Below are positions 16,237 to 27,540 of a stretch of DNA of 64,000 bases, piece by piece (the stretch's first letter is position 1; every line of letters starts with the position of its first letter). The DNA comes from Tepidiforma thermophila (GTDB taxonomy: Bacteria > Chloroflexota > Dehalococcoidia > Tepidiformales > Tepidiformaceae), in the NCBI RefSeq assembly GCF_002563855.1, contig NZ_PDJQ01000001.1, positions 496,001 to 560,000 of the forward strand. The letters are read 5' to 3'. The notes under the pieces were generated by a model. It made no database searches. It was given only the letters and a program-made list of their open reading frames with translations, and was not told the origin of the DNA. The position numbers and the translations under genes are program-made.

Positions 16237-19200
16237 CTAGAGCGAGGTGATGTCGATGAGCTGGCGCTGGCCGGCGGGAGCGCAGCCCGTGGCGCAGGCA
16301 CCCCCGGCGCAGCCGCCGCAGGCTGCCGCGGCAGCCCCCGAAGAGCTCATGGCGATGCCGAGCGGCACCAGCCCCTCCCAGTTCCGCGGCGCGGGCACGT
16401 CGGCGGCCGGGCGCGCGCGCCCGTATCCGCTGCGCAGGGCGGCCTCATAGGCGCGCACGGCCTCGCGGATGCGGACCTCGGCCTCCGCTTCGGCGCGGAG
16501 CCGGTCTTCATAGCGGCGGAGGAAGTAGGCGATCGTCTCGACCCGGATCTTGATCGAGCCGGAGGGGCGGTTTTCGTCGATATCGTGGAAGGTGAAGTAC
16601 GGCGTCCCCGTCGCCGCCACGATCTCCTCGACGACGTTGTAGATCGGGGCATCGTGCCCGCACTTGAAGTTCGAAAGGTCGAGCGCGACGAGGTTGGGGT
16701 GGCGGGCGACGTACTTCGCGCCCCAGATCTTCCGGCTGGAGTTCTCGGAGTAGGCGTTCTTCCAGGCGTCGCGGATATCGCGCGGGCTGCGGATGACGCC
16801 CTGCCGCACCTCCTCGCCGAAGAGCCGCTCGAGGATGTCCTCGTCATCCGGCAGCGTGTCGACCGTGAAGATCGGGTAGCCGCACTTCTGGATCTCTTCG
16901 AGGATGCCGTGGTTGAGCCCGGGGTCGTTGTGGTAGGGGCGCCCGAGGAGGACGACGCCGACCCGGTGCTCGCGCTCGAGCTGCTCGAGGACGGCGCGGG
17001 CGCGCGCGCGGAGGCTTTTCCGGTGCCGTTCGAGCGCGAGCCAGCCCTGCCGCACGGCGAACGCGTTCTCCTCCCGCGAGACGTCGCCGAGGGCGGCGCG
17101 GGCGAACTGGAGCAGCTGGCGCTCGAGCAGGGGCGGGTCGGCCATCGCGAGCACGGGGTCGAAGTACCGGATGCCGAACCCGGCGAAGACGTCGCCCTCC
17201 TTGGTGAACGCCGCGCGGACGACGTTCGGGGTCGCGGCCACGGTCGGGCAGGCGGCCGAATCAAGGGTGTGCTCCAGCTCGGAGGGGAGGCTGATGACCG
17301 ACGGGAAGAAGATGATGTCCGGCTTCCGCCGCCCGTAGACGAGCTGGTGGACATGAGCGAGGGCGACCTTGCTCGGGAAGCACTGGTCGATCGACCCCCG
17401 CCGGGAGCCCTCCTTCCACATCGTCTCGTTCGTGAACTCGGAGAAGAAGATGCTGGAGGGCTTGAGGCCGAGGCTCTCGAAGTAGGCCGTGAAGAACGGC
17501 GCGAGCGAGTACATGTTGAGCACCCGCGGCATGCCGACGGTGAGCTCGGCGCGGCGGGCCCGGTCGCCCCGGCTGCCCCAGGGGCGTTTGCGCAGCCAGC
17601 CGCGGCGCGGCTCCGGGGCCTGCTCCGCCTCCTGGGAGCGGAACGCCTCCCGGGCTGCGAGGTCGGCAAAGTCGGGGTGGGCCCGGCGCAGCTCATCGAG
17701 GCGCGCCTTGATCGCCTTCATATCGGTCACGTCTTCGACGGCGCCCTTTTCGCAGGTGGCGACGATGTAGCGGCGCGCCTCGCCCTGCGGCGTCTTCGTA
17801 TCGATGAAGGTGCGGAGGCAGCTGTTCTTGCAGAAATGGCAGCGGGTCGATTCATCCCTGCGGGCGGTGAATTCGAGCTGCTCGGCCGCCTCGAAGCCGA
17901 TAAAGGAGGTGGAGCGCACGCCGGCCACGCGCATCGCCTCCAGCGCCGCCCCGATGGCGCCCGATTCGCCGCAGTAGCGGTGGACGAAGACCTCGGCATC
18001 CGGCACCCGCGAGCGGATGAAATCGACCTGGGCCTTGACGGCGGCGAGGTTGTACTGGGTGCCGCCCTGGAGGAGGAAGCGGCGCCCGAGCCGGGCGAGG
18101 TTCGGCTCCTGCACCACATAGAGCCAGATGTTCTTCGGGAGGACGGCGGCCAGGCCGGCCATGATCTCCTCCCGCGTCCAGCCCAGCTGCTGGAAGTTCA
18201 CGATGTCGGATTCCATGAACACCGCGCAGCCGTAGCTGAAGACCGGCGTCCGCCGGGCCGTGAACGCCGTCTCGGCGTACTGCTCGACCCGGTAGCCGAA
18301 CCGCTGCGCCGTGGACTGGAGGAAGTAGCCGTTGCCGGCCGAGCACTGGGTGTTCAGGCGGAAGTCCTTCACCTTCCCACCCTGGAGCATGATGACCTTG
18401 ATGTCCTGCCCGCCGACATCGCAGATGACATCGATGTCGCGGTAGTAGTGGAGCGCTGAGAGGGTGTGGGCCACCGTTTCGACGACGGCCACATCGGCCC
18501 CGAGGGTCTCCTTCAGCATGTCCTTGGCGTAGCCGGTCGTGCCGATGGCGCCGACTTCGAGGCGGGCGCCCTGCGCTTCCACCTGGCGGCGGAGGTCGGC
18601 GAGGATGGCGCGCACGTCGTCGATCGGGTTGCCGGCCGAGAGCCGGTACGCCCGGGCGAGGAGGGTGCCGTCCCGGTCCATCACCACGCCCTTGGTGGAG
18701 GTCGATCCGCCGTCGACGCCGATGAAGCCCTCGACCACCTGGCCCGGGCGGAAGGCCGGCGGCCCGAACGGCGGCAGCCGGTACCGCTCAGCGAAGGCAG
18801 CGGCCTCTTCGGGGCTGCTGACGAGCGGCGGGCCGCCCGTCGCCTCGCGGAGATGGTCGCGGCCGTGCTCCACATACGCTTCGAGGGCGGCGCGGCCACG
18901 GTACCGCCCGACCCCGTCTTCCTCGGCGAGGCCGTAGCGGGCAGCGCCCAGGGCCGCGAAGTACTGGGCATCGGGCGGGACGACCACGAGCTCCCGGGGG
19001 TCGACCCCTTCCGGCAGCGGGAAGCGGCGCTCCTCCCAGAGGCGGGGGATGTGGTTCCGCCAGGCGTCGCGGAGGCCCGGCAGGAAGGTGTTCGGGCCGC
19101 CGAGGAGGAGCACGCGCGGGCGGAGCGTATTGCCGCGCGTCAGCACGCTCAGGTTCTGCTGAACAATGGCATCGAAGAGCGAGGCGATGAGCTCTTCGGC

Positions 19201-19788
19201 CGGGACGCCCTGCTTCTGCAGCCCGTTGATGTCGGTCTCGGCGAAGATGCCGCACTTGCCGGCGACCGGGTGGATGCGGATGCCGTCGTAGCGCAGCTCC
19301 GCCAGCGCTTCGGGGGAGATGCCGAGCTTGGCCCGGATCTTGTCGATGACGGCGCCGGTGCCGCCCGCGCACTTATCGTTCATGCTGGGCAGCTTCCGCT
19401 TCCGCCCCGTGGCCGGGTCTTCGACCCAGATGATGATCTTGGCGTCCTGCCCGCCGAGCTCGATGACGGAGCCCGTGCCGGGTTCGAAGTGCTCGACGGC
19501 GAGCGAGACGGCGTTCACCTCCTGCACGAACTTCGCGCCGATCAGGTCGGCGAGCGCGTTGCCGCCGCTCCCGGTGATGAAGACCCGGAACCGCTCCGGC
19601 GGGCCGCCGAACGCGGCCTCGATCCGCTCGAGGAATTCGAGCACCTTCTCCGGCTGGCGGGTCTCATGGCGCTGGTAGTCCTTCCAGAGGATCGCGAACG
19701 AGGCCGGGTCGACCACCACCGCCTTCACCGTCGTCGACCCGACGTCGAGGCCGACGAGCAGCTCACCGCGTGCTCGTTCGTCGTTCAT
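16237..19788 (-). CDS. giant acyl-CoA dehydratase activase: two BcrA/BadF ATPase domains plus DUF2229, Cys-rich tail
   Basis: 1183 aa. Domain 1 (about 10-290) is an ASKHA-fold activase with GLDVGSTTVKAV, the ELGGQDAK phosphate loop and Cys140 (NDKCAGGTG) and Cys179 (GKCGIFAETD), the cysteines that bridge the [4Fe-4S] cluster between subunits in HgdC-type activators. Domain 2 repeats the fold (GVDGGSTSTKGV, DVGGQDIKV, TQCSAGNGYF, YGCAVFMESD). A CHFCKNSC motif links to a DUF2229 region. The last 35 residues hold a Gly/Ala-Cys tail (ACGGCAGGACATGCAP) that could bind metal. It should hydrolyse ATP to drive low-potential electron transfer to the partner encoded next. Confidence 0.88.
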   Translation of the reverse strand: MNDERARGELLVGLDVGSTTVKAVVVDPASFAILWKDYQRHETRQPEKVLEFLERIEAAFGGPPERFRVFITGSGGNALADLIGAKFVQEVNAVSLAVEHFEPGTGSVIELGGQDAKIIIWVEDPATGRKRKLPSMNDKCAGGTGAVIDKIRAKLGISPEALAELRYDGIRIHPVAGKCGIFAETDINGLQKQGVPAEELIASLFDAIVQQNLSVLTRGNTLRPRVLLLGGPNTFLPGLRDAWRNHIPRLWEERRFPLPEGVDPRELVVVPPDAQYFAALGAARYGLAEEDGVGRYRGRAALEAYVEHGRDHLREATGGPPLVSSPEEAAAFAERYRLPPFGPPAFRPGQVVEGFIGVDGGSTSTKGVVMDRDGTLLARAYRLSAGNPIDDVRAILADLRRQVEAQGARLEVGAIGTTGYAKDMLKETLGADVAVVETVAHTLSALHYYRDIDVICDVGGQDIKVIMLQGGKVKDFRLNTQCSAGNGYFLQSTAQRFGYRVEQYAETAFTARRTPVFSYGCAVFMESDIVNFQQLGWTREEIMAGLAAVLPKNIWLYVVQEPNLARLGRRFLLQGGTQYNLAAVKAQVDFIRSRVPDAEVFVHRYCGESGAIGAALEAMRVAGVRSTSFIGFEAAEQLEFTARRDESTRCHFCKNSCLRTFIDTKTPQGEARRYIVATCEKGAVEDVTDMKAIKARLDELRRAHPDFADLAAREAFRSQEAEQAPEPRRGWLRKRPWGSRGDRARRAELTVGMPRVLNMYSLAPFFTAYFESLGLKPSSIFFSEFTNETMWKEGSRRGSIDQCFPSKVALAHVHQLVYGRRKPDIIFFPSVISLPSELEHTLDSAACPTVAATPNVVRAAFTKEGDVFAGFGIRYFDPVLAMADPPLLERQLLQFARAALGDVSREENAFAVRQGWLALERHRKSLRARARAVLEQLEREHRVGVVLLGRPYHNDPGLNHGILEEIQKCGYPIFTVDTLPDDEDILERLFGEEVRQGVIRSPRDIRDAWKNAYSENSSRKIWGAKYVARHPNLVALDLSNFKCGHDAPIYNVVEEIVAATGTPYFTFHDIDENRPSGSIKIRVETIAYFLRRYEDRLRAEAEAEVRIREAVRAYEAALRSGYGRARPAADVPAPRNWEGLVPLGIAMSSSGAAAAACGGCAGGACATGCAPAGQRQLIDITSL

Positions 19789-19939
19789 GCTCTGCCTCCA
19801 CAGCGCGGAACTGTCCCTTGCTGGGGAAGGCTAGGGAGGGCGCGCCCGGCTGATTACGCGCGAACGTCCCTGCATTACTGGTCCATTCGTTCCTCGTTGG
19901 GGCAACCGGTGTCACCAGTTTGCGGCGAACCGGGCCCGC

Positions 19940-23436
<3,497 letters not shown>

Positions 23437-23465
23437 GGCGCAGGCCGTTCACGCAAGGAACCGCG

Positions 23466-23490
23466 GGGCCCGGGCGCGCTGCCCGGGCCC
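23466..23490 (+). terminator. intrinsic terminator after katG
   Basis: GGGCCCGGGC - GCGCT - GCCCGGGCCC is a 10-bp perfect stem with a 5-nt loop, 30 bp after the katG stop, followed by a pyrimidine-rich T-containing tract. Confidence 0.75.
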
Positions 23491-23676
23491 TGCTGCTTCT
23501 CCTTATTGTCGGCGCAGCTGGAGGCGTGGGTGCGGCAGGCGGCGGCGCTGGAGGGGTTGGGGGTGGTAGGGGGTGTCCGGCCCCGCTACAATCCCGAACA
23601 CCGTTCGAGCGCCGGGGCCGGAGCGCGCCCCTACCTCACACTCCCCGGCTCGACATCACACCGGAGGAGTTCCACC

Positions 23677-24450
23677 ATGCAGTTCACCAGCGAAACCACC
23701 GAACAGGGCGTCACCGAGCGCGGCTTCGACCTCCACGTCGAGGGCGAACGCGTCCCCGGCATCCTCTGGCTGCCCGAGGGCGCAACCGGCCCCCGCCCGC
23801 TGCTCCTCCTCTGCCACGGCGGCATGCAGCACAAGCGGGTCGACACCATCCTCGCCAAGGCCCGGAGCTTCGTCCGTCACCTGGGCTACGCCTGCATCAG
23901 CATCGACAACCCCGGCCACGGCGAGCGCGCCAGCGAGGCCGAGCTGGCGCAGGCCCGCGCCCTCCGCGGTGCCACCAGCCTCCCGCCCATCGACCCCGGG
24001 CGGATGAAGCAGCTGGCAGCGCGCGTGGCCCGCGCCGTCGGCGAATGGAAGGCCGTGCTGGATGCCGCGCAGGCCCTGCCGGAGGTCGGCGACGGCCCCG
24101 TCGGCTGGTGGGGCCTTTCCATGGGCACCGCCATCGGCGTCCCGTTCGTCGCCGGCGAACCGCGGGTTCGCGCCGCCGTCCTCGGCCTCGCCGGGGTCCG
24201 CAACGAGGAGTTCGGGCGGCTCGCCCGGCAGATTACCGTCCCGGCGATGGTCATGTGCCAGTGGGACGACGAGGTGGCCCCGCGCGATTCGGTGCTCGCC
24301 CTGTTCGATGCCCTCGGTTCGAGCGACAAGACGCTCCACGCCAACCCCGGCCGCCATGTGCAGGTGCCGCCCTACGAGCGCCAGGCGTGGGAAGAGTTCT
24401 TCGCCCGCCACCTCGGCCGGGCCAGCTCGCCCCCGGCGCCCGGTGCGTGA
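23677..24450 (+). CDS. alpha/beta hydrolase, dienelactone-hydrolase/prolyl-oligopeptidase-like
   Basis: 257 aa. The ATG at 23677 follows GGAGGAG; the frame extends upstream but similarity starts here. The oxyanion strand LLLLCHGGMQHK, the nucleophile elbow GLSMGT, an acid in QWDDEVAP and a late His (ANPGRHVQVP) make a complete Ser-Asp-His hydrolase. Family members with this layout cleave esters or lactones; the substrate is unknown. No signal peptide. It follows katG after its terminator, so it is probably an independent unit. Confidence 0.8.
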   Translation: MQFTSETTEQGVTERGFDLHVEGERVPGILWLPEGATGPRPLLLLCHGGMQHKRVDTILAKARSFVRHLGYACISIDNPGHGERASEAELAQARALRGATSLPPIDPGRMKQLAARVARAVGEWKAVLDAAQALPEVGDGPVGWWGLSMGTAIGVPFVAGEPRVRAAVLGLAGVRNEEFGRLARQITVPAMVMCQWDDEVAPRDSVLALFDALGSSDKTLHANPGRHVQVPPYERQAWEEFFARHLGRASSPPAPGA

Positions 24451-24530
24451 GCCCCCTTGCCGCGCCCCGCCGCCGGCAGGCATCCTCGAACCGCGCCGGG
24501 CGCCGGCAGCACCGCTACGGGAGGAGCAGG

Positions 24531-24590
24531 ATGGAACTCGCTGGGAAGGCCGCCGGCATCACGGTCGACCTCGGCTGGACGGCGGCGTAG
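24531..24590 (+). pseudogene. remnant of a short-chain dehydrogenase with an internal deletion
   Basis: A 19-codon frame (MELAGKAAGITVDLGWTAA) behind a perfect GGAGGAGC ribosome site. The first eight residues look like the N-terminus of SDR enzymes (MELxGKxA...) and the last ten like their C-terminus (...ITVDGGWTA), as if the middle had been deleted in frame. Expression of the peptide is possible but function is unlikely. Confidence 0.4.
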
Positions 24591-24701
24591 GCGGCGCGGC
24601 GGGGGACGTCCGGGCCATCACGTCTTTCCCCAGCCTGTCCGGGGCATCTGCGGGGCTGAACGTACAATGAATGCGCGGGCCGCTCCGCCCGCGGGTGTGC
24701 T

Positions 24702-25247
24702 ATGGAGTCCGAACCGTACGTTTCTCCTGTTCTTGCGGCGGGCGCGATCGCGACGGTCTTCGCCGTGCTGTTCGCTATGCTCGCCGCCGAGCACCCTGCC
24801 GCCGCGGCCATCCGCCGGCTGGTCACGGTCCACGGGCAGAAGCTGATGTTCGGCATCGCCGGGATCGCGATGGCCGGGTCGCTCTATTACTCCGAATACG
24901 TCCACTTCACGCCGTGCGAACTCTGCTGGTTCCAGCGGATCGCGATGTACCCCCTGGCGATCCTGCTCGGCGTGGCGCTGGTCACGCGCAGCCGGCTCGA
25001 TGCCCGCTACGTGGTGACGCTGGCCGGCGCCGGGCTGGCCATTTCCATCTACCACTACCAGCTCGAACTCTTCCCCGACCAGGCGGCGCTCTGCACCGGC
25101 GAAGCGGTTTCGTGCACGGTCCGCTTCGTGGAGGAGTTCGGGTTCGTGTCGATCCCGTTCATGGCGGGGTGCGCGTTCCTCTCGGTCCTGCTGCTGCAGG
25201 CCGCGGCCTGGCGGGTCCGCTACCTGGAGGAGCGCGGCCTGGTGTGA
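24702..25247 (+). CDS. disulfide bond formation protein DsbB/BdbC-like
   Basis: 181 aa with five hydrophobic segments, one more than the four-helix DsbB core. The first cysteine pair is Cys72-Cys75 (PCELCWFQR), the quinone-side CxxC, and the second pair is Cys131 and Cys138 in the outer loop, the pair that re-oxidises the thiol oxidase. It should pass electrons from a DsbA/BdbD-like partner to membrane quinone; menaquinone would fit the MenA encoded at 39650. No DsbA gene lies beside it. Confidence 0.9.
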   Translation: MESEPYVSPVLAAGAIATVFAVLFAMLAAEHPAAAAIRRLVTVHGQKLMFGIAGIAMAGSLYYSEYVHFTPCELCWFQRIAMYPLAILLGVALVTRSRLDARYVVTLAGAGLAISIYHYQLELFPDQAALCTGEAVSCTVRFVEEFGFVSIPFMAGCAFLSVLLLQAAAWRVRYLEERGLV

Positions 25248-25494
25248 GGGGGCGGCGAGGCTGAGGCGGGGCCTTGCACCGTTACATCGTCTCTGCCCCG
25301 CCCCTCGCCGCCCGGTGCGCTGCCTTGTCGCCGCTTGAATCCGTACGATGGCCCTGACCAAGCCGACCAGTTACTCTTGTCTGTTAGTCAATGCCATAGC
25401 CTCAATATCAGTGTCTTCAATATTCACCCAAACCTCATGACGGTACATATGTGTCGTCTGAGAGTTAGCGATGAAACGACTCATCGCATATTAA

Positions 25495-25806
25495 TCAACG
25501 ATACTTATGCAAGCAAGGGCAGCTTTGACAGCCACGACTCATGCAATTGAGCATTCGACGAGCGATATCTTTCCAAGAAATCCCAAAAGCTTCAACGAAT
25601 TCTCGTACTTTGAATTGATCCCATCTGGAATTATGGTTCTCCAGTTGCGATATATACGATTGAGAATAATCCATCATTGTTCCAATCTCCCATTGAGTAA
25701 GACAAGCACGTTTTCTTTTCGATTTAATCTCCTTCCTTAACCACGTGAGCCAGCATTTTTCTAAATCGTATGCATTACTACCAGGGACGTCAACTCCAAA
25801 AATCAT
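25495..25806 (-). CDS. XRE-family helix-turn-helix regulator in AT-rich island
   Basis: 103 aa. A helix-turn-helix around LTQWEIGTMMDYSQSYISQL followed by a helical segment typical of Cro/C1-type regulators. Of two ATGs, the one at 25806 is preferred because the upstream ATG (25818) overlaps the GGAGG that serves it with 6-nt spacing. A Cys-rich tail (NCMSRGCQSCPC) ends the protein. Local GC is very low (about 37% in a sampled 60-bp line) against a GC-rich background, so it is recently acquired. A palindrome at 25837-25855 just upstream is the likely autoregulatory site. No restriction, methylase or phage gene is next to it. Confidence 0.75.
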   Translation of the reverse strand: MIFGVDVPGSNAYDLEKCWLTWLRKEIKSKRKRACLTQWEIGTMMDYSQSYISQLENHNSRWDQFKVREFVEAFGISWKDIARRMLNCMSRGCQSCPCLHKYR

Positions 25807-25836
25807 AATTACCTCCATTAGGATAAAAATTAACTC

Positions 25837-25855
25837 AGATGACTGTAAGTCATCT
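25837..25855. promoter_or_regulatory. 19-bp palindromic operator upstream of the XRE gene
   Basis: AGATGACT-GTA-AGTCATCT is a perfect 8+3+8 palindrome 31 bp before the regulator's start. Its core GACTnnnAGTC equals the half-site layout known for controller (C) proteins of restriction-modification systems. Only one copy is seen; C-boxes usually occur as a tandem pair. Confidence 0.55.
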
Positions 25856-26223
25856 CACTCGCGAAGTGTAGCCGCTTCGCCGGCGACTGTCAAGTGCCGC
25901 CGGGTTGAGACTGCCCGGCGGGACAGGCGCCCAACAGATGGGGCATGGGGCAAACTGCGTTGCGGGAGCAGGCCTGCCAATGCCGTCCCGGTTTTAGGCG
26001 CGACGAGAGATGCCGCGGCAGATTTGGCTCCTCATCATGCGCCAAGAAATCCGGTCGGCCGGACCCGGCAACCGGGTCGCCCAAGCGCCCCACCTGCGCT
26101 GTTCAGCATCGATTGATATGCCCGGGACGCCGCGCGCGACCGGGATAGGAGTGGGACGCCGCCGTCGGGTACAGTACGCTTCTCACCCGGGCCGTCATTC
26201 CAGCCCGCCGGAGTCTGGCCTTC
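25856..26223. other. intergenic region with two hairpins
   Basis: About 370 bp without a credible gene. It begins with two hairpins: 25861-25880 (GCGAAGTG-TAGC-CGCTTCGC, 8 bp with one wobble) and 25897-25921 (CCGCCGGG, 9-nt loop, CCCGGCGG). Composition returns from AT-rich to GC-rich at about 25870, marking the right edge of the acquired island. Neither hairpin is followed by a T-run. No repeats matching the island's left edge (near 25350) were seen. Confidence 0.4.
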
Positions 26224-27096
26224 ATGCGCGAAGATGGTGCAGCAATTCACTTCACGCTCGAGACTCCCAATACGGAGCCCGGGCAGGTCGGTGTGCCCGA
26301 GCTGGCGGCGTTCCTCGACGGCATCCAGCGCGCAGTGACCGTCCTGGTCGAAGACGCATGGGGGCGGGCGCACGGACGAGGCCGCATTCCGGAGGCCCTC
26401 CGGGCGGCGGCCGTCCTGGTCCTGTCCGACGCAGGTGCCGGCAGCTTCTCCGCCACGCTGCGCATGGCCCGGCCGCAGGGGCTGTGGGACGCCAGCATCG
26501 CCGAACGCACCATTGAGCGCGCCCTCGGCGGATTCGCGGCCATCGCCCGCGGTGAGCGGCCCGACCTCCCCCGGGCTGCAGCCGACCACCTCGTGGCGGC
26601 GGTTCGGCCCGTTTGCCGGGCGGGCGGCCGGCTGGAGGTCAGCGGCACCGGACTCGACCGGGTGATCACCGTTGATGCACGGACGAAACTCCCCGCCGAA
26701 GCAGCACCCGGGGGGGCCGGCATGGTGCGGGTCGCCGGCGAACTCCTCGAGATCGACTATCGCGACAGCACGGCCGAGCTCTGGGCGGCAGACGGCACAC
26801 GCACCACGCTGCTCCTCGGACCCGGGCAGCTCGACGCCGTTGACGAGCACCGGCGCGGGTACGTCGCGGTCCGCGGGACGTGGGAGGACCGCCGCCGCCG
26901 GCGCCTGCGGGTCGCCGAGGTTCTCCCGCTCGACGGCGCCGCAGCGTTCTGGAGGGCCCCGACGCTTGAGGAGCTCGAGGCCCGGCAGGGCGTCGCCCCG
27001 GTCCACAGCCTCGCGGCGCTGCGGCTTCCCTCATGGGAGGGCGAGGACGAAGACGCCTTCCTCGAAACCCTCCGGCGGTGGCGCGAAGCATCGTGA
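26224..27096 (+). CDS. hypothetical protein paired with a PIN-domain gene (candidate antitoxin-like partner)
   Basis: 290 aa, no named family recognised. The first half is Ala/Arg-rich and helical (VPELAAFLDGIQRAVTVL); the second half has a beta-rich, SH3-like stretch (VRVAGELLEIDYRDSTAELW ... RGYVAVRGTWEDRRRRRLRV). Its last codon overlaps the GTG start of the PIN-domain gene (GTGA), so the two are translationally coupled. That coupling and order are typical of toxin-antitoxin pairs, although 290 aa is long for an antitoxin. No DNA-binding motif is obvious. Confidence 0.6.
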   Translation: MREDGAAIHFTLETPNTEPGQVGVPELAAFLDGIQRAVTVLVEDAWGRAHGRGRIPEALRAAAVLVLSDAGAGSFSATLRMARPQGLWDASIAERTIERALGGFAAIARGERPDLPRAAADHLVAAVRPVCRAGGRLEVSGTGLDRVITVDARTKLPAEAAPGGAGMVRVAGELLEIDYRDSTAELWAADGTRTTLLLGPGQLDAVDEHRRGYVAVRGTWEDRRRRRLRVAEVLPLDGAAAFWRAPTLEELEARQGVAPVHSLAALRLPSWEGEDEDAFLETLRRWREAS

Positions 27097-27540
27097 CCGA
27101 CCCCGCCTCGCCATCAGCGCCGCTGCCTGCCCGGGTGCTGGTCGACACCGACGTGCTCTCCTATCCTGCGCAACGACTCCCGCGCGGCGCAGTTTGCCCC
27201 GCTCCTCGAAGGGCGCGTCATCGTCGTCTCGTTCCAGACGGTCGCCGAGCTGTACCGCTGGGCGAAGGAGCGAGGGTTCGGCAAACGGCGCGTGCGTGAG
27301 CTCGAGGAGCTGCTCCGGCGGCTCGTTGTCGTTCCGAGCTCGAACGCCCTGTGCGCGGAATGGGCCGCAATCCACGCCGAGGCGCGGCAGCGCGGCCTGG
27401 GCATCTCGCCGCAGGACGCCTGGATCGCGGCCACGGCCCGCCTCTACGACCTTCCCCTCCTGACGAACAACCGTCGCGACTTCGAGCAGGTCGAGGGTCT
27501 TACGCTCCTGGAGCCCCCTCGCCCAGCGCCTCCCGGATGA
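27093..27540 (+). pseudogene. VapC-like PIN-domain ribonuclease gene with a frameshift
   Basis: The reading starts at GTG 27093 and gives ARVLVDTDVLSY, the first acidic strand of a PIN domain. At about 27162-27166 the frame breaks; the rest continues in another frame as ILRNDSRAAQFAPLLEG ... SFQTVAELYRW ... SPQDAWIAATARLYDLPLLT, supplying the remaining PIN acids. Restoring two bases (TAT-ATC read as TATC) rebuilds a normal protein of about 148 aa. Either the toxin has been inactivated, or this is a sequencing error or recoding site. The end overlaps the lon 3' end by 41 bp, tail to tail. Confidence 0.7.

Noticed and set aside
25335-25550. 71-codon plus-strand frame at the left of the AT-rich island
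   Set aside because: It runs antisense into the XRE gene, has no ribosome site and no recognisable fold.
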